Part shown: positions 4,996 to 10,962 of the stretch, piece after piece
How the letters are laid out: every line of letters begins with the position of its first letter
Position numbering within the stretch: position 1 is the first letter of the stretch
NCBI GenBank assembly: GCA_001779455.1
Contig: MFKE01000018.1
Location: 8,643-21,514, forward strand
Source of the DNA: Candidatus Gottesmanbacteria bacterium RIFOXYB1_FULL_47_11
Lineage (GTDB): Bacteria > Patescibacteriota > Microgenomatia > UBA10105 > UBA927
Length of the DNA stretch: 12,872 bases
Direction of reading: 5' to 3'
Program-made: the position numbers and the translations under genes
Notes under the pieces: generated by a model
The model's database searches: none
Told to the model about the DNA's origin: nothing
The model's input: the letters and a program-made list of their open reading frames with translations, nothing else

Positions 4996-5940
4996 ATGAC
5001 GAAAAAAATTCTTGTTACCGGCGCATTCGGGCAAATCGGGTCAGAACTTGTACCGGCTCTCCAGAAATCATACGGTAAACACAATGTTATTGCCGTAGGT
5101 CACAAACACATTCCGGAGGATTTCGACGGAATCGTTGAATCAGTGGAAATTACGGATAACAAAGCCGTTACTTCCATTCTCAAAAAACACAACATCGGTA
5201 CGGTGTATCATCTGGTCTCACTGCTTTCTGCAAAAGGGGAAATAGATCCGACGCTTACCTGGAATATCAACATGAACGGCTTGAAGACCGTGTTGGATTA
5301 TGCCGTCGAAAACAAACTAAAAGTGTTTTGGCCCAGCTCCATTGCCGCCTTCGGTCCCACCACGCCGCGCGTGCGCACCCCGCAAAAAACGGTTTTGGAA
5401 CCCACGACCATGTACGGCGTTACCAAGCTCGCCGGAGAGAATCTTGTCCATTATTATCACCTCAAATACGGGGTCGATGTGCGCAGTGTCCGGTACCCCG
5501 GACTTATCAGTTGGAAGGCGCCGCCCGGCGGGGGGACGACGGATTTTGCCGTTGCTATTTTTTACGACGGACTTACCAAAGGCGCGTACGAATGTTTTGT
5601 CCGGCCGGATACCAAGCTCCCCATGATGTACATGGACGACGGAATCCGCGCAACCATTGAACTGATGGAAGCAGATCCCAAAAAATTGACCATCCGCAAC
5701 AGTTACAATCTGGCAGCCATCAGTTTTATGGCGGAAGAATTAGCAAAAGAAATAAATAAGCATATTAAGGTGAAGGTGACATACAAGCCGGATTTTCATC
5801 AGAAAATCGCCGATTCCTGGCCCCAGTCGATTGATGATTCGGTTGCGCGCCGCGATTGGGGATGGAAGCACGAGTTTACACTTCCGAAAATGACCCTAAC
5901 GATGATCAACAATTTAAAAATTAAGTTTGGCGTGGTATAA
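4996..5940 (+). CDS. L-threonine 3-dehydrogenase, SDR (epimerase-like) type
   Basis: A 314-residue NAD-dependent enzyme that oxidises L-threonine to 2-amino-3-oxobutanoate in the cytosol. The Rossmann motif GAFGQIG (9-15) binds NAD. The extended-SDR catalytic residues are visible as S114/S115 in WPSSIAAFG and Y140-GVT-K144. SDR-type threonine dehydrogenases are marked by the conserved blocks RYPGLISWKAPPGGGTTD (166-183), LPMMYMDD (208-215) and KIADSWPQSIDDSVAR (270-285), all present, which separates it from UDP-sugar epimerases. Length is normal for the family. It is not the zinc-dependent E. coli Tdh type, so I leave the symbol blank. The next gene encodes the second enzyme of the pathway, 10 nt after this stop, which strongly supports the assignment. 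Confidence 0.95.
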   Translation: MTKKILVTGAFGQIGSELVPALQKSYGKHNVIAVGHKHIPEDFDGIVESVEITDNKAVTSILKKHNIGTVYHLVSLLSAKGEIDPTLTWNINMNGLKTVLDYAVENKLKVFWPSSIAAFGPTTPRVRTPQKTVLEPTTMYGVTKLAGENLVHYYHLKYGVDVRSVRYPGLISWKAPPGGGTTDFAVAIFYDGLTKGAYECFVRPDTKLPMMYMDDGIRATIELMEADPKKLTIRNSYNLAAISFMAEELAKEINKHIKVKVTYKPDFHQKIADSWPQSIDDSVARRDWGWKHEFTLPKMTLTMINNLKIKFGVV

Positions 5941-5941
5941 T
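5933..5941 (+). promoter_or_regulatory. extended -10 (TGGTATAAT) inside the end of the threonine dehydrogenase gene
   Basis: TGGTATAAT covers the last codon and the TAA stop (5938-5940) of the upstream gene and ends 9 nt before the ATG at 5951. The second pathway gene may thus have its own near-leaderless transcript besides read-through. Confidence 0.6.
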
Positions 5942-5950
5942 GCTCCGCGT

Positions 5951-7165
5951 ATGATTGATCCGTTGAAGCCATATTATGAAACAATCGCGGAGATGAAGGC
6001 CAAGGGTCTGTATACCACACACCGTGTTGTCGAGTCTCCTCAGGGATCATGGCTTAAGGTGGACGGCAAACGGGTCCTCAATTTTTGTTCCAACAATTAT
6101 CTGGGATTTGCATCGGATAAGCGGCTGATTGATGCGGCTATCCGCGCCGTCCGTGACTTCGGCATCGGTCCGGGGGCAGTTCGTCCGCTTTCCGGAAACC
6201 TCAAACTGCATGTTGCGGCCGAAGAAGCGCTTGCCCGCTTTAAGCACGCCGAAGCAGCATTTCTCCTCTCAGGCGGGTTTATCGCAAATATTGTTGCCAT
6301 CCAGACCATCATGGGCAAAGAAGACATCGTCATCTCCGATGAGCTTAACCATGCTTCCATCATCGATGCCATAAAAATTGCGCAGGTGAAAAATAAATTT
6401 ATATATAAACACAGCGACATGAAAGATTTAGAGCGGGTGCTTCAGGAAGCCGCAAAGCTTGCGAAGGGAAAGAAAGCAGACGGCACGCATCCGATCATTA
6501 TGATTACAACAGACGGCGTGTTTAGCATGGACGGGGACATTGCCAAACTTCCGGCAATCGTGCGCCTTGCCAAAAAATACGGCGCCATCACGATGGTTGA
6601 CGATGCACACGGCGAGGGAGTGTTGGGCGGCGGGCGGGGAATTGTTCATCACTTTAATCTGCACGGCAAAGTGGATATTGAAGTAGGTACTTTTTCTAAA
6701 GCATTCGGAGTGTTGGGCGGGGTCATCGCCGGCAAAAAAGAACTCATTGAATATTACAAACAAAAAGGCCGGCCGTTTCTCTTCTCGACCGGGCTCACGG
6801 TTGCCGATACGGCAGCAATTATAGAAGCAGTCAAAGTGCTCACCAAGTCCGCATCGCTTGTCAATAAACTGTGGGACAATGCCGAGTATCTGAAAAAAGG
6901 GTTTAAACGGTTAGGTTTTGATACCGGTGTTTCAGAAACGCCCATCACCCCCGTCATGCTCGGCGACGAAAATTTGGCCAAAAACTTTTCTGCAAAATTA
7001 TTTGAAAACGGTGTATTTGCTACTCCCATCAAATATCCCATGGTTGCTCTGGGAAAGGCCCGTATTCGCGTGATGCCAAGTGCCTCTCACAGCAAAAAAG
7101 ACCTCGACTTCGGCCTCGCCGCCTTCTCCCGCGTCGGCCGCGAACTTAAAGTTCTCAAGATCTAG
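5951..7165 (+). CDS. kbl: 2-amino-3-ketobutyrate CoA ligase (glycine C-acetyltransferase)
   Basis: A 404-residue PLP enzyme of the alpha-oxoamine synthase family. It cleaves 2-amino-3-oxobutanoate with CoA to glycine and acetyl-CoA. Visible: NFCSNNYLGF (44-53), SDELNHASI (129-137) with the PLP-stacking H134, VDDAHGEGVLGGGRG (216-230) with the cofactor Asp D218 and H220, and GTFSKAFG (247-254) with the Schiff-base K250. Related enzymes making 8-amino-7-oxononanoate or 5-aminolevulinate share these motifs; the adjacent threonine dehydrogenase decides for Kbl. An in-frame ATG at 5927 exists, but the ATG at 5951 was chosen because the -10 box lies between them and the shorter N-terminus fits the family. 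The last 11 nt overlap the convergent sulfotransferase-like gene. Confidence 0.93.
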   Translation: MIDPLKPYYETIAEMKAKGLYTTHRVVESPQGSWLKVDGKRVLNFCSNNYLGFASDKRLIDAAIRAVRDFGIGPGAVRPLSGNLKLHVAAEEALARFKHAEAAFLLSGGFIANIVAIQTIMGKEDIVISDELNHASIIDAIKIAQVKNKFIYKHSDMKDLERVLQEAAKLAKGKKADGTHPIIMITTDGVFSMDGDIAKLPAIVRLAKKYGAITMVDDAHGEGVLGGGRGIVHHFNLHGKVDIEVGTFSKAFGVLGGVIAGKKELIEYYKQKGRPFLFSTGLTVADTAAIIEAVKVLTKSASLVNKLWDNAEYLKKGFKRLGFDTGVSETPITPVMLGDENLAKNFSAKLFENGVFATPIKYPMVALGKARIRVMPSASHSKKDLDFGLAAFSRVGRELKVLKI

Positions 7166-7949
7166 TTGTGTATTTCAGAGTTGCCTCTTTTGCTTTTTGA
7201 TAATTATCGTAATCATCAGCGTGGAATTTCATGAATTTTGGTAAAAACGATTGATTAAATATCAAATCATCAGTTTCTTTTTTCAAATAGATTGGTGTTT
7301 CGTTGAGTGATTTAACTCTTTGAGTAGTGCCGGTTATTCCGAGCCGGTATACAAATTCTTGCGTGAAATTTTCAAGAGCAGTTGATACCCCTACCAGGTC
7401 AAATTGGTCGATTGGTTTACCGACAAGATAGCTGGATTGCCAATTTTTTAGCATAGCATGAAAAGCAAAATCTTCGAATGTTTGTACAGATTCGTCTGAA
7501 AGCTGTAAACGTTGGTCGACTTTTCCTTTTGCAAGCTTCCAATGATTATAATGAGATTTCATACGTTCTAGTGGATCACGTAGAATTACTGTATAAAATG
7601 GTTTATCTACCAATCCGTCGAATTTATTGGCAGGAAAATGACCATGAATTACAAGATGCATATTTGGAATGTTTTGTATAGATATATGATTGACGTAATT
7701 AAGATAATCTCGAGTAAACTTATGAATAAAAGCATAGAGTGGAGTTCCTGCGAAGCGCTTGCGGATTTTATTCCCAAATTCACTCGCAGTGACTTGATGC
7801 ATCGGAGAATAGGGGACTAAGTCATTTGTTGATGGTTTATATACATACACTCCTTTTGCGCCAAATAACTGCGAATAATACTCCCCAAGCGAGGTGCCCC
7901 CAGTTTTTTCGATATGTATGCTGAGCACCGTTCGTTCAAGTTTATTCAT
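7155..7949 (-). CDS. sulfotransferase-like protein (sulfotransfer_2 type)
   Basis: A 264-residue soluble protein. It carries the PAPS-binding signature of Golgi-type sulfotransferases: HIEKTGGTSL (12-21, the 5'-phosphosulfate loop, family consensus HxPKTGGTSL), HGHFP (102-106), LRDPLERMKSHY (123-134, the 3'-phosphate motif RDPxxRxxSxY) and SLNET (214-218). Such enzymes move sulfate from PAPS to hydroxyls of sugars or lipids, and bacterial relatives act on exopolysaccharides. No membrane segment is seen, and no PAPS synthesis gene is in the window. The ATG at 7949 was chosen over 7988 because a promoter lies between them. Composition is clearly AT-richer than the flanking metabolic genes, suggesting recent transfer. 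Acceptor unknown; a catalytically dead relative is possible. Confidence 0.85.
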   Translation of the reverse strand: MNKLERTVLSIHIEKTGGTSLGEYYSQLFGAKGVYVYKPSTNDLVPYSPMHQVTASEFGNKIRKRFAGTPLYAFIHKFTRDYLNYVNHISIQNIPNMHLVIHGHFPANKFDGLVDKPFYTVILRDPLERMKSHYNHWKLAKGKVDQRLQLSDESVQTFEDFAFHAMLKNWQSSYLVGKPIDQFDLVGVSTALENFTQEFVYRLGITGTTQRVKSLNETPIYLKKETDDLIFNQSFLPKFMKFHADDYDNYQKAKEATLKYTTRS

Positions 7950-7959
7950 GTGGCCTATA

Positions 7960-7988
7960 ATTATAGTCTCAATAGGCAGGTTTAGCAA
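7960..7988 (-). promoter_or_regulatory. promoter of the sulfotransferase-like gene (-35 TTGCTA, 17 bp, -10 TATAAT)
   Basis: Minus strand: TTGCTA at 7988-7983, a 17-bp spacer, TATAAT at 7965-7960. It ends 10 nt before the ATG at 7949, so a leader of about 3 nt is expected. Confidence 0.6.
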
Positions 7989-8023
7989 ATGAGGCTAAAT
8001 ATGTTTGTTTCGATCGGGATATT

Positions 8024-8032
8024 TGGTAAACT
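8024..8032 (+). promoter_or_regulatory. extended -10 (TGGTAAACT) of the alpha/beta hydrolase gene
   Basis: It ends 6 nt before the ATG at 8039 (leaderless). It is identical to the -10 of the small gene at 2235. Confidence 0.6.
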
Positions 8033-8038
8033 ACGAGC

Positions 8039-9025
8039 ATGCGAAACTTCCTCGTTGGTGTTTTTATTGGCATACTCATTTTCGTCGGCGGGTATTACGG
8101 AAAGCCGGCATTGCAGCAGTATATTGCCGCTCGGCAAACTATTTCTCCCATCGGAAAAATATTTGAAAAACCGCTTGCCAAATATACGATTATCAATTTA
8201 AGTGCGCGCACATACACCGGCAGCCAGATTGTGCTGGACCCACCGACGGCAACAACGAGTGCATATACCAAATATACATTCCATTTTACGAGTGACGGAA
8301 AAAAGGTAACGGGTGTGGCGCATATTCCCGCGGGCAGCGGACCGTTTCCTGTCGTCGTACAGTTCCGGGGGTATGTGGACCGCGAAAAATATTTTCCGGG
8401 CGAGGGAACGGGGCACTCCGCGGAAGTATTTGCCCGCAACGGTTTTATATCGCTTGCCCCGGATTTTTTAGGCTACGGCGGGAGTGATATGCCCTCACAA
8501 AACGTTTTTGAGGAGCGGTTTGAAACGTATACTGCGGCGCTCAATCTCCTTGCATCGGTGGGCACGCTTCCGGCAGCCGACGCATCACGCGTAGGGATTT
8601 GGGGCCACAGTAACGGAGGGCAAATAGCCTTGACCGTACTGGAAGTTCTCGGCCGTTCCATTCCGACTACGCTTTGGGCGCCGGTTACCAAGCCGTTTCC
8701 GTATTCAATTTTATATTACACCGACGATGCGGACGATCATGGAAAAATGCTCAGAAGAGAGCTTGCCAAATTTGAACAAGACTATGATGTGGAGCTGTAT
8801 GCACTGACCACATATCTTGACCGCCTGGTCGGACCCATGCAGATTCACCAGGGGGGCGGCGACGATGCGGTGCCGCAGACGTGGAGCGATGTGTTTGTCA
8901 AAGCGCTTGAGGGTAAAGAGAATGTTCAGTATTTTGTCTATCCCGGCGCCGACCACAACATGAACGGCGCATGGGATACAGTTGTTACCCGGGACATAAC
9001 CTTCTTTAGGAAGTATCTCAAATAA
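8039..9025 (+). CDS. membrane-anchored alpha/beta hydrolase (S9/dienelactone-hydrolase-like)
   Basis: A 328-residue protein. An N-terminal signal anchor (about 4-20) is followed by a short linker and an alpha/beta-hydrolase domain from about residue 80. The nucleophile elbow GIWGHSNGGQ (186-195) holds S191. The acid is probably D275 or D276 in HQGGGDDAVP (270-279), and the His is H306 in PGADHNMNG (302-310). The order and the GGxDxxVP loop resemble prolyl-oligopeptidase (S9)/acylaminoacyl-peptidase C-terminal domains and dienelactone hydrolases, but there is no beta-propeller. It is therefore an extracytoplasmic esterase or peptidase with unknown substrate. The start at 8039 follows an extended -10 by 6 nt; an earlier ATG in another frame at 7989 leads nowhere. 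Convergent with the next gene across 12 nt. Confidence 0.88.
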   Translation: MRNFLVGVFIGILIFVGGYYGKPALQQYIAARQTISPIGKIFEKPLAKYTIINLSARTYTGSQIVLDPPTATTSAYTKYTFHFTSDGKKVTGVAHIPAGSGPFPVVVQFRGYVDREKYFPGEGTGHSAEVFARNGFISLAPDFLGYGGSDMPSQNVFEERFETYTAALNLLASVGTLPAADASRVGIWGHSNGGQIALTVLEVLGRSIPTTLWAPVTKPFPYSILYYTDDADDHGKMLRRELAKFEQDYDVELYALTTYLDRLVGPMQIHQGGGDDAVPQTWSDVFVKALEGKENVQYFVYPGADHNMNGAWDTVVTRDITFFRKYLK

Positions 9026-9037
9026 TCCGTTTCTGCC

Positions 9038-9520
9038 TTACGGAGCCGGCATGATGAACGGTGCACTGCAGCTTGCGGTGACTCCGAGATCATCTTTTAG
9101 TTCTACCTCTATCACTGTTTCCACCTGCGGGGTGAGAGCGATAGCTTTAGTTGTACAGCGGAATGTTTTACCGCCACGCTCCGGTTTATCCGTCATCGGA
9201 CTGGTCACCTTGGATGTCGCGACAATTTTCCCGCTCTGGGATGCACTGATTGTACAATCTACAGATGCAGCGTTTGATAAATCAGCTCCCTCAACTGAGA
9301 AGTAATATTCCGGGAATCCGATTTTCGGATTGAAATATTGCGTGTCGCATCCGAGTTTCGTGATAGGTCCCGGTGTCGGCGTCGGAGCCGCTTGTGTCGC
9401 CGGGGTTTGGGTTGTGAGTTGTTTGGTTGATTTTGATCGGAGAATGTATCCTGCAATGACAACTGCAATCAAAACCACAATTCCCAATACATAATATTGT
9501 TTCACATCTTGCGTTTCCAT
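9038..9520 (-). CDS. signal-anchored surface protein with Pro/Thr stalk and four Cys
   Basis: A 160-residue protein from the ATG at 9520. Hydrophobic segment about 9-27, Thr/Pro/Ala-rich stalk (36-52), then a roughly 105-residue beta-rich domain with four Cys (C58, C89, C122, C151), enough for two disulfides. This suggests an extracytoplasmic immunoglobulin-like or similar fold, with no recognised family. The start is decided by a perfect AGGAGG (9534-9529) 8 nt upstream, unusual in this window. An in-frame ATG at 9541 sits 7 nt after a -10 box and could serve as a leaderless start adding MTEEEKI. Either way the mature domain is the same. It is convergent with the hydrolase gene ending at 9025. 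Confidence 0.8.
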   Translation of the reverse strand: METQDVKQYYVLGIVVLIAVVIAGYILRSKSTKQLTTQTPATQAAPTPTPGPITKLGCDTQYFNPKIGFPEYYFSVEGADLSNAASVDCTISASQSGKIVATSKVTSPMTDKPERGGKTFRCTTKAIALTPQVETVIEVELKDDLGVTASCSAPFIMPAP

Positions 9521-9528
9521 AATTTTTT

Positions 9529-9554
9529 CCTCCTCTGTCATATAGCGTAGTATA
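9529..9554 (-). promoter_or_regulatory. Shine-Dalgarno AGGAGG (9534-9529) and -10 TATACT (9554-9549)
   Basis: Minus-strand TATACT places the transcript start at about 9541-9542. That leaves a 21-nt leader holding AGGAGG 8 nt before the ATG at 9520, but it also puts another in-frame ATG exactly at the 5' end. Both start modes are possible. Confidence 0.7.
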
Positions 9555-9589
9555 GAAGCATTTGCGGTGGATATGCAAGTGGTAATTTA

Positions 9590-9598
9590 TGGTATACT
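9590..9598 (+). promoter_or_regulatory. extended -10 (TGGTATACT) of the MazG-like gene
   Basis: It ends 7 nt before the ATG at 9606, predicting a leaderless mRNA and ruling out the in-frame ATG at 9567, which lies upstream of the promoter. Confidence 0.65.
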
Positions 9599-9605
9599 TA
9601 TTCCC

Positions 9606-9902
9606 ATGAGCGATATTCACGATCTTACTGTCAGAATAGGCCGGATGACGAAATCTTTGGATCACACCGGGGACCCGAAAATCATTCTTTTGTTCCTTAT
9701 GGAGGAACTCGGAGAAGTGGCGCGCGCATATTTGAAGGAGCAGGGGCACAAGAAAAGTAATGACCGGGTGACGGAAACATTCCGCGAAGAACTGGGAGAT
9801 GTCTTTTACCTTATTCTGCGTTTGGCAGCAGTTACGGATACGGATTTAGAAAAAGAACTCAATAAAACGGAGAAAAAACTTCTGAAATCACAACAGCCAT
9901 AA
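9606..9902 (+). CDS. MazG-like nucleoside triphosphate pyrophosphohydrolase
   Basis: A 98-residue, all-helical, single-domain protein. The MazG/all-alpha NTP-PPase metal motif is visible: EExxE at 33-37 (LMEELGEVARAY) and ExxD at 62-65 (REELGDVFYLILRLA). These enzymes hydrolyse (d)NTPs, often damaged or non-canonical ones, to NMP and pyrophosphate, as house-cleaning or in stress control. Length matches the short one-domain MazG-like proteins, not the two-domain E. coli MazG (~260 residues). The start is the ATG at 9606, set by the extended -10. The neighbour downstream is tRNA-Tyr with its own promoter 12 nt after the stop, so this gene is probably transcribed alone. Exact substrate unknown. 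Confidence 0.88.
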   Translation: MSDIHDLTVRIGRMTKSLDHTGDPKIILLFLMEELGEVARAYLKEQGHKKSNDRVTETFREELGDVFYLILRLAAVTDTDLEKELNKTEKKLLKSQQP

Positions 9903-9913
9903 TACCCCAACTT

Positions 9914-9922
9914 TGATATAAT
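9914..9922 (+). promoter_or_regulatory. extended -10 (TGATATAAT) of tRNA-Tyr
   Basis: It ends 11 nt before the tRNA 5' end, leaving a leader of about 4-5 nt. The same nine bases are used by tRNA-Trp (2357-2365). Confidence 0.65.
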
Positions 9923-9933
9923 ACGATAGTTAC

Positions 9934-10018
9934 GTCAGGATGGCGGAGTGGTCAATCGCAACAGACTGTAAATCTGTCGCCCTAACGGGCTCCCCAGGTT
10001 CGAATCCTGGTCCTGACA
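9934..10018 (+). tRNA. tRNA-Tyr (anticodon GTA)
   Basis: An 85-nt class II tRNA. The acceptor GTCAGGA (9934-9940) pairs with TCCTGAC (10011-10017), discriminator A. The anticodon stem ACAGA/TCTGT encloses loop CTGTAAA, anticodon GTA. A long variable arm GCCC-taac-GGGC and T arm CCAGG-TTCGAAT-CCTGG follow. CCA is not encoded (CAC follows). The two genes downstream may be transcribed by read-through from this promoter. Confidence 0.95.
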
Positions 10019-10060
10019 CACAATCTTGCATTTCGGAGTCAAATCTTCTACGCTTGATAT

Positions 10061-10375
10061 ATGAAAGCATTTCTGTACGGTTTACTGTTCTTTGTCATTG
10101 TTGCCGTCGGCGCGTTTGTGTACCTCAAATACTTTTCTCCTTCCGGAACCGGCTCACAGACCTACAAAACGCAGTCCATTACCAAAACCGGTGAGCTTAG
10201 GAAAACGACGGTTGCAGGCAGCGATTTCACCCACATGCTGGTTGCCGCCGGCGAATCGGTGGGGGTTGCCTCCTATACCCTGAATCTGGATGATTACATC
10301 GGTAAACAGGTGGAAATTGTAGGCCAATACTCCGGTGATACGCTCTATGCGGACACAATCCAAATACGCGAGTAA
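10061..10375 (+). CDS. small signal-anchored protein, possible OB-like domain
   Basis: A 104-residue protein. A membrane anchor (about 4-22) is followed by a Ser/Thr/Gly linker and a small C-terminal domain. Its last part, DDYIGKQVEIVGQYSG then ADTIQIRE, has the strand-turn-strand look of small OB-fold domains (the phrase 'xxGkxVxVxGxyxx...xaxxIxv' is widespread), but I do not claim a family. No Shine-Dalgarno is seen. A weak -10-like TACGCT (10049-10054) ends 6 nt before the ATG; otherwise it would be read from the tRNA-Tyr promoter. The 3' end overlaps the ArsR-type gene by 29 nt in another frame, suggesting that the two are translated from one mRNA. Confidence 0.75.
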   Translation: MKAFLYGLLFFVIVAVGAFVYLKYFSPSGTGSQTYKTQSITKTGELRKTTVAGSDFTHMLVAAGESVGVASYTLNLDDYIGKQVEIVGQYSGDTLYADTIQIRE

Positions 10376-10619
10376 ACTGTTTCGCGCCGCAGGGAGTGAT
10401 ATCCGCACGACTATTCTTACCATACTATTTTCCGGTCCGCAGGACACAGGGACAATCCGCAAGAAACTGAAACGGTCCCCGAGTCTTATTGCGCACCACC
10501 TGAAGGTTTTGCACTCGGCCGGATGGGTGACGAAATCAAAATTCGGGAAGCTCGTAACGTATTATATACACGACAAAGCCGTGAGGGAGATTCTCGTATT
10601 CCTCAAAAAAGCCTCTTGA
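10347..10619 (+). CDS. ArsR-type winged-helix transcriptional regulator
   Basis: A 90-residue DNA-binding protein. The winged helix-turn-helix runs from about residue 18 to 75: TGTIRKKLKRSPSLIAHHLKVL, with the ArsR-like recognition helix SPSLIAHHLKVLHSAGWV (44-61), and the wing KSKFGKLVTYYI. There are no Cys and few candidate metal ligands, so a metal-sensing role is unlikely. The ATG at 10347 was chosen; an in-frame GTG at 10335 is the alternative. It overlaps the preceding membrane-protein gene by 29 nt, so the pair is probably co-expressed, and the target might be its own operon. The last base of its TGA stop is also the discriminator base position of the convergent tRNA-Thr gene. Confidence 0.85.
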   Translation: MRTQSKYASKLFRAAGSDIRTTILTILFSGPQDTGTIRKKLKRSPSLIAHHLKVLHSAGWVTKSKFGKLVTYYIHDKAVREILVFLKKAS

Positions 10620-10689
10620 GCCCTTCCGCAGAATCGAACTGCGGTCAGCGGTTTACAAAACCGTCGCTCTGCCATTGAGCTAGAAGGGC
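10619..10689 (-). tRNA. tRNA-Thr (anticodon TGT)
   Basis: A 71-nt cloverleaf. The acceptor GCCCTTC (10689-10683) pairs fully with GAAGGGC (10626-10620), discriminator T (10619). The anticodon loop TTTGTAA gives TGT. T arm CGCAG-TTCGATT-CTGCG. The first anticodon-stem pair is A-C, the rest pair. CCA is not encoded (CAA follows). It is the second tRNA-Thr in the window and reads the NNA-type codons that GGT does not. Confidence 0.93.
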
Positions 10690-10697
10690 ACGGAGTA

Positions 10698-10706
10698 ATT
10701 GTATCA
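10698..10706 (-). promoter_or_regulatory. extended -10 (TGATACAAT) of tRNA-Thr(TGT)
   Basis: Minus-strand TGATACAAT ends 8 nt before the tRNA 5' end, so the primary transcript should start within a few bases of the mature end. Confidence 0.6.
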
Positions 10707-10756
10707 AAATTGTGTAGGGAACGCGAAAGAGGGGAACTGTCAAAAATAATTATTTC

Positions 10757-10921
10757 GCCCTGTGGCTTGAGGTATTTTTCCCGATCGATTCAACCGGATG
10801 GACTGCTCCGAAGCTCACAAGCAGCGGAGACCTTTGTCCTGTCACTCCTTAAATATGAAGGAGTTACCTCATTTGTTTTGAACTTGTAGAGAAAAATAAG
10901 TCTCAAGATTCTCCACAGAGC
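10757..10921 (-). ncRNA. candidate structured non-coding RNA, class unidentified (~165 nt)
   Basis: The 273-nt gap between tRNA-Thr and the M50 gene holds no ORF but a strong fold. Long-range helices: 10757-10765 with 10913-10921 (9 bp), 10767-10771 with 10902-10906 (5 bp), 10774-10780 with 10891-10897 (7 bp), and, after a 7x7 internal loop, 10788-10793 with 10878-10883 (6 bp). Inside are two hairpins: 10844-10850/10858-10864 (7 bp, 7-nt loop) and 10800-10803/10836-10839 enclosing 10806-10810/10825-10829 and 10813-10815/10820-10822. C-A mismatches on the plus strand become G-U pairs on the minus strand, which argues for minus-strand RNA. A promoter with TTGACA places the 5' end exactly at 10921. 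I see no hallmarks of tmRNA, RNase P or SRP RNA; a 6S-like rod is the closest general shape, without proof. Confidence 0.65.
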
Positions 10922-10927
10922 ATATCT

Positions 10928-10956
10928 ATCGTAGAACGGGGATACGGCGTTGTCAA
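10928..10956 (-). promoter_or_regulatory. promoter of the candidate ncRNA (-35 TTGACA, 17 bp, -10 TACGAT)
   Basis: Minus strand: consensus -35 TTGACA at 10956-10951, a 17-bp spacer, -10 TACGAT at 10933-10928. The expected start, 7 nt on, is 10921, the first base of the closing helix. It is the best -35 in the window and belongs to a gene-free stretch. Confidence 0.7.
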
Positions 10957-10962
10957 GTAGAA

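Noticed and set aside
5328..5660. Arg/Pro-rich open frames inside the threonine dehydrogenase gene
   Set aside because: Shadow frames of a strongly conserved enzyme; they have no promoter or start signal.
10741..10757. Intrinsic terminator after the candidate ncRNA
   Set aside because: A T5 run is present on the minus strand, but the sequence before it is an AT palindrome separated from the closing helix; too weak to annotate.
10757..10921. Riboswitch controlling a downstream gene
   Set aside because: On the minus strand the next gene is tRNA-Thr with its own promoter, and on the plus strand the next gene is rpmB over 650 bases away, so there is no coding target.
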